From: Hyphococcus sp.
Lineage (GTDB): Bacteria; Pseudomonadota; Alphaproteobacteria; Caulobacterales; Parvularculaceae
Assembly: GCA_021776375.1 (NCBI GenBank)
Contig: JAJFGA010000014.1
Span: forward strand, 1-41,270
Direction: 5' to 3'
DNA length: 41,270 bases
A program made the translations under genes and the position numbers. The notes under the pieces were generated by a model. The model was given only the letters and a program-made list of their open reading frames with translations. It was not told the origin of the DNA and did not search any database. Below are positions 8,285-17,054 of this stretch, in pieces. Positions within the stretch are counted from its first letter, which is position 1. Each line of letters starts with the position of its first letter.

Positions 8285-9136
8285 ATGGAAAATTCGCCGC
8301 CGCAAATCTTCAACCGTCCGCTTGTGCGTCAGCGCAGAGCGCGCAGCGCCGCGAATTTTTCCGATTTTGACTTTCTCCACCGCCGGGCGATGGAAGATAT
8401 CGTTGACCGGCTCGAAACCGTCAAACGTGACTTTCCCCAAGCCTTATTTGACGGCGCAGGGCGCCTGGCCACGATGCTGACGCCCGCTTGCGGGGTCGGT
8501 GAGGTATTTTCCATGGATGGGGCGGCAGCAAGGCTTGATGGCGTCAGCGCAGGCTTTGTCGCCGATAACGAACACATGCCGCTCAAACCGCACAGTCTCG
8601 ATCTTATAGTCAGCCTTCTAACACTGCACACAGCCAATGATTTCATCGGCGCCCTGGCGCAAGCACGCGCAGCTTTGCGGCCTGACGGTCTGTTCATCGC
8701 CGCTATCTTTGGCGGGGACACGTTGCAGAATTTACGCAGCGCTCTTTATACGGCGGAAACGGAAATCACCGGCGGCGTCGCAGCACGCGTGGCGCCCTTT
8801 GCCGCGATACAGGATTTCGGACGGGCGCTAAGTCGCGCTGGCCTCGCCCTGCCGGTAACGGATGTTGACAAAGTCACGATCACCTATCGCGATCCTGCGC
8901 GCCTGTTGCGTGATTTGCGCGGCATGGGCGAGAGCAATGTTCTCGCTCGTCAGCATCAGCCGCTCAGCCGCGCTGTCGTCAATCGTATGTTGGAGATCTT
9001 TGCCGCCAATGGCGGGCGTGAGACATTCGATATCGTCTATCTGACCGGCTGGGCGCCCCATGAGAGCCAGCAAAAACCGTTAAAGCCCGGCTCCGCTGCA
9101 TCCTCGCTCGCCGAGGCGCTCAAAAACCAACCCTAA
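8285..9136 (+). CDS. SAM-dependent methyltransferase, NDUFAF5-like
   Basis: Class I methyltransferase-like protein, 283 residues, resembling the alphaproteobacterial relatives of the mitochondrial complex I assembly factor NDUFAF5. It starts with IFNRPLVRQRRARSAANFSDFDFLHRRAMEDIVDRL, typical of this group. The SAM-binding region is degenerate (no clean GxGxG; LTPACGVGEVFSMDG instead), followed by DLIVSLLTLHTANDFIGALAQARAALRPDGLF. The C-terminus has the group's RDLRGMGESNVL motif. NDUFAF5 hydroxylates a complex I subunit; the activity here is not known. The stop overlaps the convergent pilin stop by 4 bases (9133-9136). Confidence 0.88.
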   Translation: MENSPPQIFNRPLVRQRRARSAANFSDFDFLHRRAMEDIVDRLETVKRDFPQALFDGAGRLATMLTPACGVGEVFSMDGAAARLDGVSAGFVADNEHMPLKPHSLDLIVSLLTLHTANDFIGALAQARAALRPDGLFIAAIFGGDTLQNLRSALYTAETEITGGVAARVAPFAAIQDFGRALSRAGLALPVTDVDKVTITYRDPARLLRDLRGMGESNVLARQHQPLSRAVVNRMLEIFAANGGRETFDIVYLTGWAPHESQQKPLKPGSAASSLAEALKNQP

Positions 9137-9342
9137 CTCGTCAGGTTTGTAGAAATATCCTCATACATTTCGCTGGTGGAATTTGTGTAATTCGTAACGG
9201 CGGCAACAATCACCAAGAATATCAAAGCGACAATCAGTGAATATTCTATCGCCGTGGCGCCGCTTTCATCGTTACGAAAATCCGCAACCCTATCTGATAA
9301 ACGGCTTGGCTGAGCGCTCAGTTTTCCGGTCAGAACGTTCAT
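9133..9342 (-). CDS. Flp/Fap type IVb pilin
   Basis: Short prepilin of 69 residues. The basic leader ends in DESG, and the conserved prepilin peptidase site G28/A29 is followed by ATAIEYSLIVALIFLVIVAAV, with the essential Glu at mature position 5 (residue 33) next to Tyr34. The mature pilin would be 41 residues. ATG at 9342 overlaps the mutT stop (ATGA, 9339-9342), so it is translated by coupling or from a shared message. A longer frame to 9423 exists but runs inside mutT and lacks pilin features. No tad/cpa secretion genes are in the window, so the assembly machinery must be elsewhere. Confidence 0.92.
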   Translation of the reverse strand: MNVLTGKLSAQPSRLSDRVADFRNDESGATAIEYSLIVALIFLVIVAAVTNYTNSTSEMYEDISTNLTS

Positions 9343-9740
9343 AGAAAATCCCTTAGCTGCGCAGCCAGAGGCCTGTCGGCCTGCGGCATCTCGAATTCCA
9401 ACAGTTCGCTCGGCCTGACCCATCGTAACTCCTGATGCTCACGAGGCTCCGCCAGCCCGGACCATTTTCTGCATACGAATAAAGGCATCAAAAGGTGAAA
9501 GTCCCCTGAATCGTATGACGCAAATGCAATTGGCGCCAAACATGACGCATCCGTATTAACGCCGAGCTCTTCCTTCAGCTCTCGGATCAACGCCGCCTCC
9601 GGCGTTTCTCCGTCCTTCAATTTCCCGCCCGGAAACTCCCACAGCCCCGCCAGAGGCCGCCCTTCCGGTCTTTTCGCCAGGAGGACCCGCCCGTCCCCGT
9701 CCACCAAAGCGCATGCCGCAACCAGCAAAAGCTTCGCCAT
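9339..9740 (-). CDS. mutT: (Deoxy)nucleoside triphosphate pyrophosphohydrolase, MutT type
   Basis: Nudix hydrolase, 133 residues, probably 8-oxo-dGTP diphosphatase. The Nudix box is complete: G39, E45, R53-E54-L55 and E57-E58 within GGKLKDGETPEAALIRELKE at 38-57. The preceding KRPEGRPLAGLWEFPGG is typical of MutT. In many alphaproteobacteria mutT follows secA-divergent parvulin and argJ; argJ is missing here. The overlap with the downstream pilin gene is unusual. Confidence 0.93.
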   Translation of the reverse strand: MAKLLLVAACALVDGDGRVLLAKRPEGRPLAGLWEFPGGKLKDGETPEAALIRELKEELGVNTDASCLAPIAFASYDSGDFHLLMPLFVCRKWSGLAEPREHQELRWVRPSELLEFEMPQADRPLAAQLRDFL

Positions 9741-9944
9741 AATTTCGCCTTAAATGTTAAGCGGCCGGAATTACCAGATACTTGCGGCCATCGTTACAAT
9801 TTGATTCAATTTGCTGGTAAATTTGGCAAACCACAACGCTTGCCTAAAACTTTCGAGGGATTTTGGGCGCGCGCCTCACACCGGCAAAATTTTAACAAAC
9901 GGTCACGGCATGGGCGCCGGAAGCGAAAAAAGGTGCTGGCCGCC

Positions 9945-11180
9945 TTAATTGAGGGTGTCGTCGCCCGCCGGTTCGGTTTCATAAAAACCGGAGGCGTCCA
10001 ATTCCGGCGCCGCTTGATCTGGCGTCGTCTCCTCCTGCGGAGGGCGAAAATACACAACCTGGCTTTCCTTCGCCAACGCCTCAAGCGTTTCATCTATGGT
10101 GTAAAGCCGCAAAAACTCTTCAACCTCGCCGCGCACTTCCTTGTAAGGCACAGCCTTTGTGGAGCGCCGCTCCAGCACCTCCATGACGTGCCATCCAAAT
10201 TCCGTTTGAAACGGCGGCGCAATCTCACCGGGCGTCGCCGCGAACGCGGCATTGGAGAATATCCGCGTCATAATCGAACGGCTGAACCAGCCAATCTCGC
10301 CGCCAAGCGGCGCGGTTGCCCGGTCTTGCGATAGTTCGCGCGCCAGGACGCCAAACTCGGCCCCACCCGCAAGCGCCTCAACTATGGCGTCGGCTTCCTC
10401 CTTGGTCGCCACCAGAATATGACGCGCCCGCACTTCGTCGCCGAGATCCGTTACGTCGCGCTGGGCGTTATAGAACTGCCTCACCGTTTGCGGCGTCACC
10501 TGCTCGCGCAGGCGCGAATCCATGAACGAGGCGGCCAGCACCCGGTCACGCGCCGCATTTATGCGCCGCAAAACCGAGGGCGAGCGCTGCAACCCATCAT
10601 CAAGGGCGGCGCGCGCCAGCAGCCGCTGCTCGACATAGGCCTCGACGAGGCCGCGCCGGAAGGCGGTTTGCGGGGTCAGGATATCGCCGGCGCGCAGCAC
10701 TCCGCCGGCGCGGGCCGCCGCTTCGATTTCAGACAGATGTACATAACGCCCCTCAATCCTGGCGAGGATCGGGTCCTCCTCGTCTAGCGGCGCCTGCAGG
10801 ATGAATTGGCCGCTGTCATCAACCCGGGGTCCTGCGCGCAGCTCGTCTGCGATCCACAAGCCAGCGACGATGAGAAAAACGCCCGACGCCGCACTATACG
10901 CACGCCCGGTCCGGGTCGGCAGCCACAAAAGTAGGCTGCGAAACGCCCCGACGCCGAGCAGGCCGGCATAGGCAAGCCCGTTTACCGCCTTGCGCAGGAT
11001 CAACTTGGTCGCCCGCCAAAGCGCGGAATCCAGCGCCGCCGCCAGTCGCCAGGTAGTCAGCCACAGCTTGGCGATGGCGCGCAGCAACATCATCGCCGCA
11101 CTCGCCAGCGCGTCCACCGCTGAGCTGAGGGGCTTTGGCGCATTGGCTTGGTTAAAATCTTTGCCGTCTGGGGTCTGCAT
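9945..11180 (-). CDS. Membrane-anchored parvulin-type peptidyl-prolyl isomerase
   Basis: Probable periplasmic folding helper, 411 residues. The unusual N-terminus (1-115) is Ala/Leu/Trp-rich, with one or two hydrophobic segments (about 68-87 and 96-113), so it is likely anchored in the inner membrane with the rest outside. A SurA/PpiC-like helical part (about 125-245) is followed by one parvulin domain (about 250-338), seen as RARHILVATKEEADAI, LGGEIGWFSR and FGWHVMEVLERR. The tail is acidic. It is divergent from secA, a pairing repeatedly seen in alphaproteobacteria, which fits a role in handling exported proteins. ATG start; no close ribosome-binding site was identified. Confidence 0.92.
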   Translation of the reverse strand: MQTPDGKDFNQANAPKPLSSAVDALASAAMMLLRAIAKLWLTTWRLAAALDSALWRATKLILRKAVNGLAYAGLLGVGAFRSLLLWLPTRTGRAYSAASGVFLIVAGLWIADELRAGPRVDDSGQFILQAPLDEEDPILARIEGRYVHLSEIEAAARAGGVLRAGDILTPQTAFRRGLVEAYVEQRLLARAALDDGLQRSPSVLRRINAARDRVLAASFMDSRLREQVTPQTVRQFYNAQRDVTDLGDEVRARHILVATKEEADAIVEALAGGAEFGVLARELSQDRATAPLGGEIGWFSRSIMTRIFSNAAFAATPGEIAPPFQTEFGWHVMEVLERRSTKAVPYKEVRGEVEEFLRLYTIDETLEALAKESQVVYFRPPQEETTPDQAAPELDASGFYETEPAGDDTLN

Positions 11181-11207
11181 CGGTCTCTAACGTGATCTTT
11201 GGCTTCG

Positions 11208-11236
11208 TTGACAGGGCATGGCGCGCTTACTATCTG
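11208..11236 (+). promoter_or_regulatory. Candidate secA promoter
   Basis: TTGACA at 11208-11213, a 17-base spacer, then TATCTG at 11231-11236. The -35 box is perfect and the -10 box weak. Transcription would start near 11243, after the upstream in-frame start at 11218, which supports the downstream secA start at 11350. Confidence 0.5.
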
Positions 11237-11349
11237 TCCCGCAACCCCTTGTCTCTATTTTCAATCCGGCCGATGAAAGGGTTTGCTCGCGCCACTGTGC
11301 CACAAAGGCCCTGCTGCTTGCTTCATCGGTTCTTAAAGGCCTTTCACTC

Positions 11350-14256
11350 ATGGCGTTGCTCGCAATCGCGCAAAAAATCTTCGGATCCTCCAACGACCGC
11401 CGCCTTAAGCCTTTATGGCGTCGGGTTGAGGCGATCAATGCGTTTGAGGAAAAACTCTCCACGCTCAGCGATGATGGACTCATCCAACAAACAGAAACGT
11501 TAAAACAACGCCATAAAGATGGCGAGAGCCTCGATAATCTGCTCGAGGAGGCCTTTGCGACCGTACGCGAGGCGGCAAAACGGGCCCTCGGCCAGCGCCA
11601 TTACGACGTTCAGCTGGTCGGCGGGATGGTCCTCGACCAGGGCGATATCGCCGAAATGAAGACCGGCGAGGGTAAAACCCTGGTTGCGACGCTGCCGGTT
11701 TACCTCAATGCGCTAACCGGGCGTGGCGTCCATGTGGTCACCGTTAACGATTACCTCGCCAGCCGCGACGCAGAGTGGATGGGCCGGGTTTATGAACAGC
11801 TCGGCATGACCGTCGGCTGTGTCGTGCACGGCATAGACGACAATGACCGCCGCGAGGCTTATGCAGCCGACATTACCTACGGCACCAACAATGAATTCGG
11901 CTTCGATTATCTGCGCGACAACATGAAGGCGTCGCTCGAAGAGATGGTCCAGCGCGGCCATCATTATGCGATCGTCGACGAGGTCGATTCCATCCTGATC
12001 GACGAGGCCAGAACACCGCTGATCATCTCCGGTCCAACCGATGACAAGTCGGAACTATACATGACCATCGACGGTTTCATGCCGCAGCTTGAAGTCGACG
12101 AAGATTATGAAATCGATGAGAAGGCGCGCTCCGTTACCCTCACCGAAGACGGCAATGAGAAGATTGAAAAGTTGCTCTCGGCGGCCGGCATGCTCGAAGG
12201 CGACAGCCTTTATGACTCGGTCAACATCTCTCTTGTCCATCACGTCAATCAGGCGCTCAAAGCGCACAAGATTTTCCAGCGCGACAAGGACTACATCGTG
12301 CGCGGCGACAAGGTCGTCATCATCGACGAATTTACAGGCCGGATGATGGAAGGCCGGCGCTGGTCGGACGGTCTGCATCAGGCCTGCGAAGCAAAAGAAA
12401 AGGCGCAAATCCAGCCGGAAAACCAGACGCTGGCGTCGATTACGTTCCAGAATTACTTCCGGCTTTATGAAAAACTCGCCGGCATGACCGGCACCGCGCT
12501 GACCGAAGAGTCGGAATTCGCCGACATCTATAAACTCAACGTCTTTGAAATCCCGACCAACAAAGTGATCGCCCGCGAGGACATGGACGACGAACTTTAC
12601 ATGACGGCGGCGGAGAAAAACAAAGCCATCGTATTGCAGATCGCCGATTGTTATAAGCGCGGGCAACCGGTGCTGGCGGGCACGGTTTCAATTGAAAAAT
12701 CTGAAGCGCTCTCAAGCCTTTTGAGCGACAAGAAATATTTCAAGGAGCTGGCCGCGAGTTTGCGCGAGCGTTCATCGGAATTAAAAGACAAGGAAGCCGA
12801 CCTAAAACAAGAGATAAACGATCGCGCCGACCAGATTGCTGAACTCGCGCAATCGAAAACGCCCGTGCCCCATAACGTCCTCAATGCGCGCTATCACGAG
12901 CAGGAGGCCGATATTGTCGCTAAAGGCGGCATACCGGGCGTAGTGACCATCGCCACCAACATGGCCGGGCGCGGCACCGATATTCAACTCGGCGGATCGG
13001 TCGATAAAGAAATTCTCGACCACCTCAAAGAAGGCGACGACGAGGAAACCATCAAGCGCAAACGCGCCGAGATTGAAGCCAAGGTCGAAGAAGCCAAGCA
13101 AAAGGCGCTCGATGCCGGCGGTCTTTTTGTTCTTGCAACGGAACGTCATGAAAGCCGGCGGATCGACAATCAGTTGCGCGGTCGCTCCGGTCGTCAGGGC
13201 GATCCTGGCACCACCAAATTTTTTCTCTCGCTTGAAGACGATCTCATGCGCATCTTCGGCGGCGGCATGGAGAAAATGCTCAAGCGCTTCGGTATTCAGC
13301 CGGATGAATCAATTGAGCACCCATGGTTCACCAAGGCCGTCGAGACGGCGCAGAAAAAAGTCGAGCAACGCAATTTCGATATGCGCAAAAACGTCCTCAA
13401 GTTTGACGACGTTATCAACGACCAGCGCAAGGCGATTTTTGAACAGCGCATCGAATTCATGTCCTCCGCATCGGTTGAAGATATTATCGGCGATATGCGC
13501 TCGCAGCTTGTCGATGACCTTGTCGCGACGCATATTCCGGCGAAGTCCTATGCGGAGCGCTGGGACGCTGACGGCCTCAAAGAAGAGCTGAAAGCCATCT
13601 TCGCACGTGACTTTTCAGTTGATAAATGGGCCAAGGAAGAAGGCGTCGATGATACCGAAATCACCGAGCGCCTGATTAAAGACATCGATGCGCAGTATGC
13701 ATCCCATACCGCAGCAATGAAAAATACCGCTCAGGAGATGGGCGACGCCGACCCGGAGAGCTTCGTTCGCAATATTGAAAAACGCATCCTGCTTTTAAAT
13801 CTCGACACAAACTGGCGCGAACATCTGCAAACGCTTGATCATCTACGCTCAGTGATCTGGTTGCGCGGCCATGGCCAGCGTGACCCGGTCAATGAGTTCA
13901 AGACCGAAGCTTTTGCCCTTTTCGAGGCCCTGATAGACGGCTTGCGCCGTGACGTGACGCGGATGTTGATGAACGTTCAGGTGCGCGGCCCCGAACAGGC
14001 CGCACCGCAGCGCCCGAATATTCCGATGACGGAAACCCATGCCGATCCTCTCACCGGCGAAAATGAAATGGCGCCCGAAGACGCTGCACGCCTTCGCGAG
14101 CGCGGCGCATCTGCCGGCATCGGCACCCTGACCGGGCGATCCCGCGCCGCGCAAGTCGATCCGGGCAATCCTGAAACCTGGGGCCGCGTGCCGCGTAACG
14201 CCCCCTGCCCTTGCGGTTCGGGTAAAAAATTCAAACAGTGCCACGGCGCAATTTGA
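11350..14256 (+). CDS. secA: Preprotein translocase ATPase SecA
   Basis: Motor ATPase of the Sec pathway, at the inner membrane. The protein has 968 residues from ATG 11350, which gives the normal start [20 protein letters not shown]. Visible are the Walker A region [55 protein letters not shown], and the C-terminal zinc motif [13 protein letters not shown] that binds SecB and lipids. The frame is open 44 codons further up (11218), but that part contains the promoter and is not SecA-like. A ~43-residue, charge-rich, helix-prone insertion sits in nucleotide-binding domain 2 (about 461-507) between [12 protein letters not shown] and [11 protein letters not shown]. This contributes to the above-average length. 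Confidence 0.97.
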   Translation: MALLAIAQKIFGSSNDRRLKPLWRRVEAINAFEEKLSTLSDDGLIQQTETLKQRHKDGESLDNLLEEAFATVREAAKRALGQRHYDVQLVGGMVLDQGDIAEMKTGEGKTLVATLPVYLNALTGRGVHVVTVNDYLASRDAEWMGRVYEQLGMTVGCVVHGIDDNDRREAYAADITYGTNNEFGFDYLRDNMKASLEEMVQRGHHYAIVDEVDSILIDEARTPLIISGPTDDKSELYMTIDGFMPQLEVDEDYEIDEKARSVTLTEDGNEKIEKLLSAAGMLEGDSLYDSVNISLVHHVNQALKAHKIFQRDKDYIVRGDKVVIIDEFTGRMMEGRRWSDGLHQACEAKEKAQIQPENQTLASITFQNYFRLYEKLAGMTGTALTEESEFADIYKLNVFEIPTNKVIAREDMDDELYMTAAEKNKAIVLQIADCYKRGQPVLAGTVSIEKSEALSSLLSDKKYFKELAASLRERSSELKDKEADLKQEINDRADQIAELAQSKTPVPHNVLNARYHEQEADIVAKGGIPGVVTIATNMAGRGTDIQLGGSVDKEILDHLKEGDDEETIKRKRAEIEAKVEEAKQKALDAGGLFVLATERHESRRIDNQLRGRSGRQGDPGTTKFFLSLEDDLMRIFGGGMEKMLKRFGIQPDESIEHPWFTKAVETAQKKVEQRNFDMRKNVLKFDDVINDQRKAIFEQRIEFMSSASVEDIIGDMRSQLVDDLVATHIPAKSYAERWDADGLKEELKAIFARDFSVDKWAKEEGVDDTEITERLIKDIDAQYASHTAAMKNTAQEMGDADPESFVRNIEKRILLLNLDTNWREHLQTLDHLRSVIWLRGHGQRDPVNEFKTEAFALFEALIDGLRRDVTRMLMNVQVRGPEQAAPQRPNIPMTETHADPLTGENEMAPEDAARLRERGASAGIGTLTGRSRAAQVDPGNPETWGRVPRNAPCPCGSGKKFKQCHGAI

Positions 14257-14382
14257 TTTCTGCTTGAAGCAATCTTTGGTTAGGGCGTACGGAAAAAGCA
14301 CACTGCCTTTCCGCTGCGCCAATTGATTGACTTCGCCCGATCGCGCGATCAGCCTGCGCTCACGCAGCATCAGGATCGAACG

Positions 14383-15471
14383 ATGGCGAAACACATCCTT
14401 TATGGCGGCCAGCTTTCCTATTTTACCGGCAAGGCGCGGGCGTATCTCAACTGGAAAGGCGTTGACTACGAAGAACGCCTGGCGACGCGCGATATTTACG
14501 CCTCCACCATCGTGCCGCGCGTCGGTTATCCGATGATCCCGCTATTGATTACGCCCGATGACCAGGCGATCCAGGATACGACCGAAATTATTGATTACTT
14601 TGAGACGCTGGAGCCCGCATCGTCTGTTGTTCCAACCGGGCCGAAACAACGGCTCGCGGCGCATTTACTTGAACTGTTCGGCGACGAATGGCTGGTGATC
14701 CCGGCGATGCATTACCGCTGGGCCTATAATCGCGACTTCGCCTATAGCGAATTTGGCAAGATCGCCGCCCCGGAGCTTGCCGATGAAGCGCAGTTCGAGG
14801 CCGGAAAAAAGGCCGCCGAAAAATTCCAGGGCGTGGTTGCGCTTCTTGGCGCCTCGCCGGAAATGGCCCCCGCGATTGAGGCGTCCTATGAGGCGTTGCT
14901 CGATGAGTTGAACGCGCATTTTTCAATCCATCCCTATCTGTTTGGAACACGGCCCTCAATCGGCGACTTTGGTCTTATCGGACCGCTTTATGCACATCTC
15001 TATCGCGACCCAGCATCCGGCGATCTGATGAAATCGCGCGCGCCGGAAGTAGTGAATTGGGTCCTGCGCATGCAGTCGCCCCCAGTGCCGAAGGGCGGTG
15101 CGTTCCTCGCCGATGATGAAATTCCTGAAACGCTCCTACCAGTGCTGCGCCGGATGATGCGCGAGCAAGGCCCGTGCCTTGTCAATCTTGTGGAACAACT
15201 CAGCAACTGGAAGCTGGCAAATCCGGATACGGACATTCCCCGCGTGATCGGCATGCAGCCCTTTACCGTCGAAGGCAAAACCGCCCAGCGTATCGTCCTG
15301 CCCTATACGCAATGGATGTTGCAACACGCAACGGACGCATTTGGCGCGCTTGAGGGAGACGCGCGCGAGGCGGCTCTCGGCCTGCTTCAATCCATTGGCG
15401 GCGAATGGCTCGCTGACCTCGACATCCCCGATCGCGTCAAACGGGAAAACCATAAGCTGGTTTGGGCGTGA
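14383..15471 (+). CDS. Glutathione S-transferase family protein with long C-terminal extension
   Basis: Starts MAKHILYGGQLSYFTGKARAYL, a thioredoxin-fold GST N-domain (about 3-80), with a helical GST C-domain (about 90-220, including FGTRPSIGDFGLIGPLYAHL). Total length is 362 residues, about 130 more than a normal GST. The extra part (about 235-362) contains VPKGGAFLADDEIPETLLPVL and PYTQWMLQHATDAF and is not recognised. ATG 14383 has AGGA (14372-14375) seven bases upstream; an earlier in-frame start at 14323 lacks this. Substrate unknown. It is convergent with the sirtuin gene, with a repeat element in between. Confidence 0.88.
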   Translation: MAKHILYGGQLSYFTGKARAYLNWKGVDYEERLATRDIYASTIVPRVGYPMIPLLITPDDQAIQDTTEIIDYFETLEPASSVVPTGPKQRLAAHLLELFGDEWLVIPAMHYRWAYNRDFAYSEFGKIAAPELADEAQFEAGKKAAEKFQGVVALLGASPEMAPAIEASYEALLDELNAHFSIHPYLFGTRPSIGDFGLIGPLYAHLYRDPASGDLMKSRAPEVVNWVLRMQSPPVPKGGAFLADDEIPETLLPVLRRMMREQGPCLVNLVEQLSNWKLANPDTDIPRVIGMQPFTVEGKTAQRIVLPYTQWMLQHATDAFGALEGDAREAALGLLQSIGGEWLADLDIPDRVKRENHKLVWA

Positions 15472-15543
15472 GGCGGCGACAATCTATTGGCAGGCCACAA
15501 ATCGGCGTTCGGTGGAAACTAGCGCTGCCAACCTAGATTATGT

Positions 15544-15650
15544 GCACAACCAGAACACGAATCGATTCCGTGAATTTACAACCCTGAGAGGGTAGTCTTC
15601 AAGAAATCCTATATTTGGTGAAAAGTTATCCTCACGGCTTTGGGCGGCCT
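15544..15650 (-). repeat. Dispersed 107-bp element, copy 1
   Basis: On the minus strand this stretch aligns without gaps to 39094-39200 on the plus strand. By hand count about 79 of 107 positions agree, with 15 of 15 in the GTGAGGATAACTTTT block. It lies between the convergent GST and sirtuin genes. Both copies keep a GANTC site at the same position (GAATC here) and end in GTTGTGC. No gene product is supported. Function unknown. Confidence 0.75.
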
Positions 15651-15717
15651 TACTATGCGCTCAGTCAAGTTGAGGAGGCCTGTTTTGAGGTCAGGAATAA
15701 AACATATCAGATGCGAT

Positions 15718-16434
15718 TTAGTCGCCGAGAAGAATCTCGCGCACCCATCCCGGTACAATCCTTGTCGCCGGGCCGTAGCGGCTATCGGTGAACAGACGTG
15801 CGTTTTCGGAAGGTTCGAGATTAAGCTCCATCGCCGGCGCGCCGGCATTGCGCGCATCGGATACGAACCCGGCGGCAGGATAGACCGAGCCCGAGGTGCC
15901 GATCGATACGAACAGATCCGCCGAGATGATCGCATCCATCGCCTCATCCATAAAGCGCGGCATTTCTCCGAACCACACCACATAGGGACGCAAAGCGCCG
16001 GCCCGTTCGCAAACCGAACAGGCGGTTTCAGCACTAAGGTCCTCGCCGCATTCGCGGATATCGCCACAGGCGGCGCATTGCGATTTGGAAAGTTCACCAT
16101 GCATGTGAAGAAGGTTTTTCGACCCCGCGCGCTCGTGAAGGTCGTCAACATTCTGGGTAATGAGCGTTACGCGCCCGCCGCGCGCAACAAGTCCGGCTTC
16201 CAATTCACCAAGCGCGAAATGGGCCGCGTTCGGCGCTACCGACGACAGTCCGCGCCGACGATCATTGTAGAAGCGATGCACCAGCGCGGGGTCGGCGGCG
16301 AAGCCTTCCGGCGTCGCCACCTCCCGATAATCATATTTCGCCCAGATGCCGCCCGTATCGCGGAACGTCGCAACCCCGGATTCCGCCGATATGCCGGACC
16401 CGGTGAGGATGACAATGTTCTTTGGCGTGAGCAA
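15718..16434 (-). CDS. cobB: NAD-dependent protein deacylase (sirtuin, class III)
   Basis: Sir2-family enzyme of 238 residues that removes acyl groups from lysines using NAD. Visible are the NAD loop TGSGISAESGVATFRD (11-26), NVDD (95-98), catalytic His112 in MHGEL, and a zinc site of four cysteines (120, 123, 139, 142). Tyr56 and Arg59 (FYNDRRR) match the YxxR signature of CobB/SIRT5, which favours negatively charged acyl groups such as succinyl. The start is an unusual TTG at 16434; the ribosome-binding site AGGG overlaps the stop codon of the upstream DUF1993 gene at proper spacing, so the pair is probably co-transcribed. Confidence 0.94.
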   Translation of the reverse strand: MLTPKNIVILTGSGISAESGVATFRDTGGIWAKYDYREVATPEGFAADPALVHRFYNDRRRGLSSVAPNAAHFALGELEAGLVARGGRVTLITQNVDDLHERAGSKNLLHMHGELSKSQCAACGDIRECGEDLSAETACSVCERAGALRPYVVWFGEMPRFMDEAMDAIISADLFVSIGTSGSVYPAAGFVSDARNAGAPAMELNLEPSENARLFTDSRYGPATRIVPGWVREILLGD

Positions 16435-16443
16435 AGCAAAACC

Positions 16444-16953
16444 CTATTGCGGAACCGCCAGAAAGTCGCGTTTGCCGATATCAACGCCGATATGACGAAG
16501 GATAAGGTAGGTTGCCGTCACATGGAAATAGAGATTAGGGATGACAAAGTTCTGGACGAAAACTGCGCGCTTAAAAGTCTGTTCCTCAGGTCCGACAGGA
16601 ACCGTAATATCGCCATCCGGATCAGCATTGATCGCATCATCGGACAATTCACTAATGAACCCGCGCGATTTTTTTATATGTGCATGAAGGCTCTCAAACG
16701 TATCGCCAATCTCACCCAAGCTGGGAACCTCTACGCCGGCAAGACGAGACAATGTGCGCGCCGGGACTTCAGTTGCAATTTGCACTTGGGTTTTCATAGG
16801 AAGCATGTCCGGCGCCAGGCGCCAATTCAGGATTACAGCTTCATCGACGCCTTTTGCTTCGGCGAAGGCCGCGCCTTTTTTCAATACGCCATCAAGGCCC
16901 GTAAACATCTGGTCGATAGCGACACGAGTAACATTAGAAAGTGTAACAGACAT
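16444..16953 (-). CDS. DUF1993 family protein
   Basis: Protein of 169 residues matching the DUF1993 family, a four-helix DinB-like fold of unknown function. Family features visible are WRLAPDMLPMKTQVQIAT (about 44-61) and the late FVIPNLYFHVTATYLILRHIGVDIGKRDFL. ATG at 16953 follows GAGGAA at 8 bases; a TTG at 16968 overlaps that ribosome-binding site and was rejected. It is followed within 9 bases by the sirtuin gene and is divergent from the tyrosine phosphatase gene. Confidence 0.9.
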   Translation of the reverse strand: MSVTLSNVTRVAIDQMFTGLDGVLKKGAAFAEAKGVDEAVILNWRLAPDMLPMKTQVQIATEVPARTLSRLAGVEVPSLGEIGDTFESLHAHIKKSRGFISELSDDAINADPDGDITVPVGPEEQTFKRAVFVQNFVIPNLYFHVTATYLILRHIGVDIGKRDFLAVPQ

Positions 16954-17054
16954 GTAAGAATTCCTCAAAAAAAGCGCCGCAATTAGGCGCTGCCTCTATA
17001 TTAGGCGTGTGGCTCCAGTTACAACAGACAGCCCTCGAATGGGACGCAATTTCG

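Noticed and set aside
9741..9944. Remnant of argJ between parvulin and mutT
   Set aside because: argJ is often found here in relatives, but the 204 bases hold no recognisable ArgJ fragment; only a 7-bp inverted repeat TTACCAG/CTGGTAA is visible.
11218..11349. Extended secA start adding 44 residues
   Set aside because: The added residues are not SecA-like and the likely promoter -10 box lies within this part; ATG 11350 gives the normal N-terminus.
15640..16986. 448-residue open frame on the plus strand
   Set aside because: It is antisense to the sirtuin and DUF1993 genes, both with complete family motifs and ribosome-binding sites.
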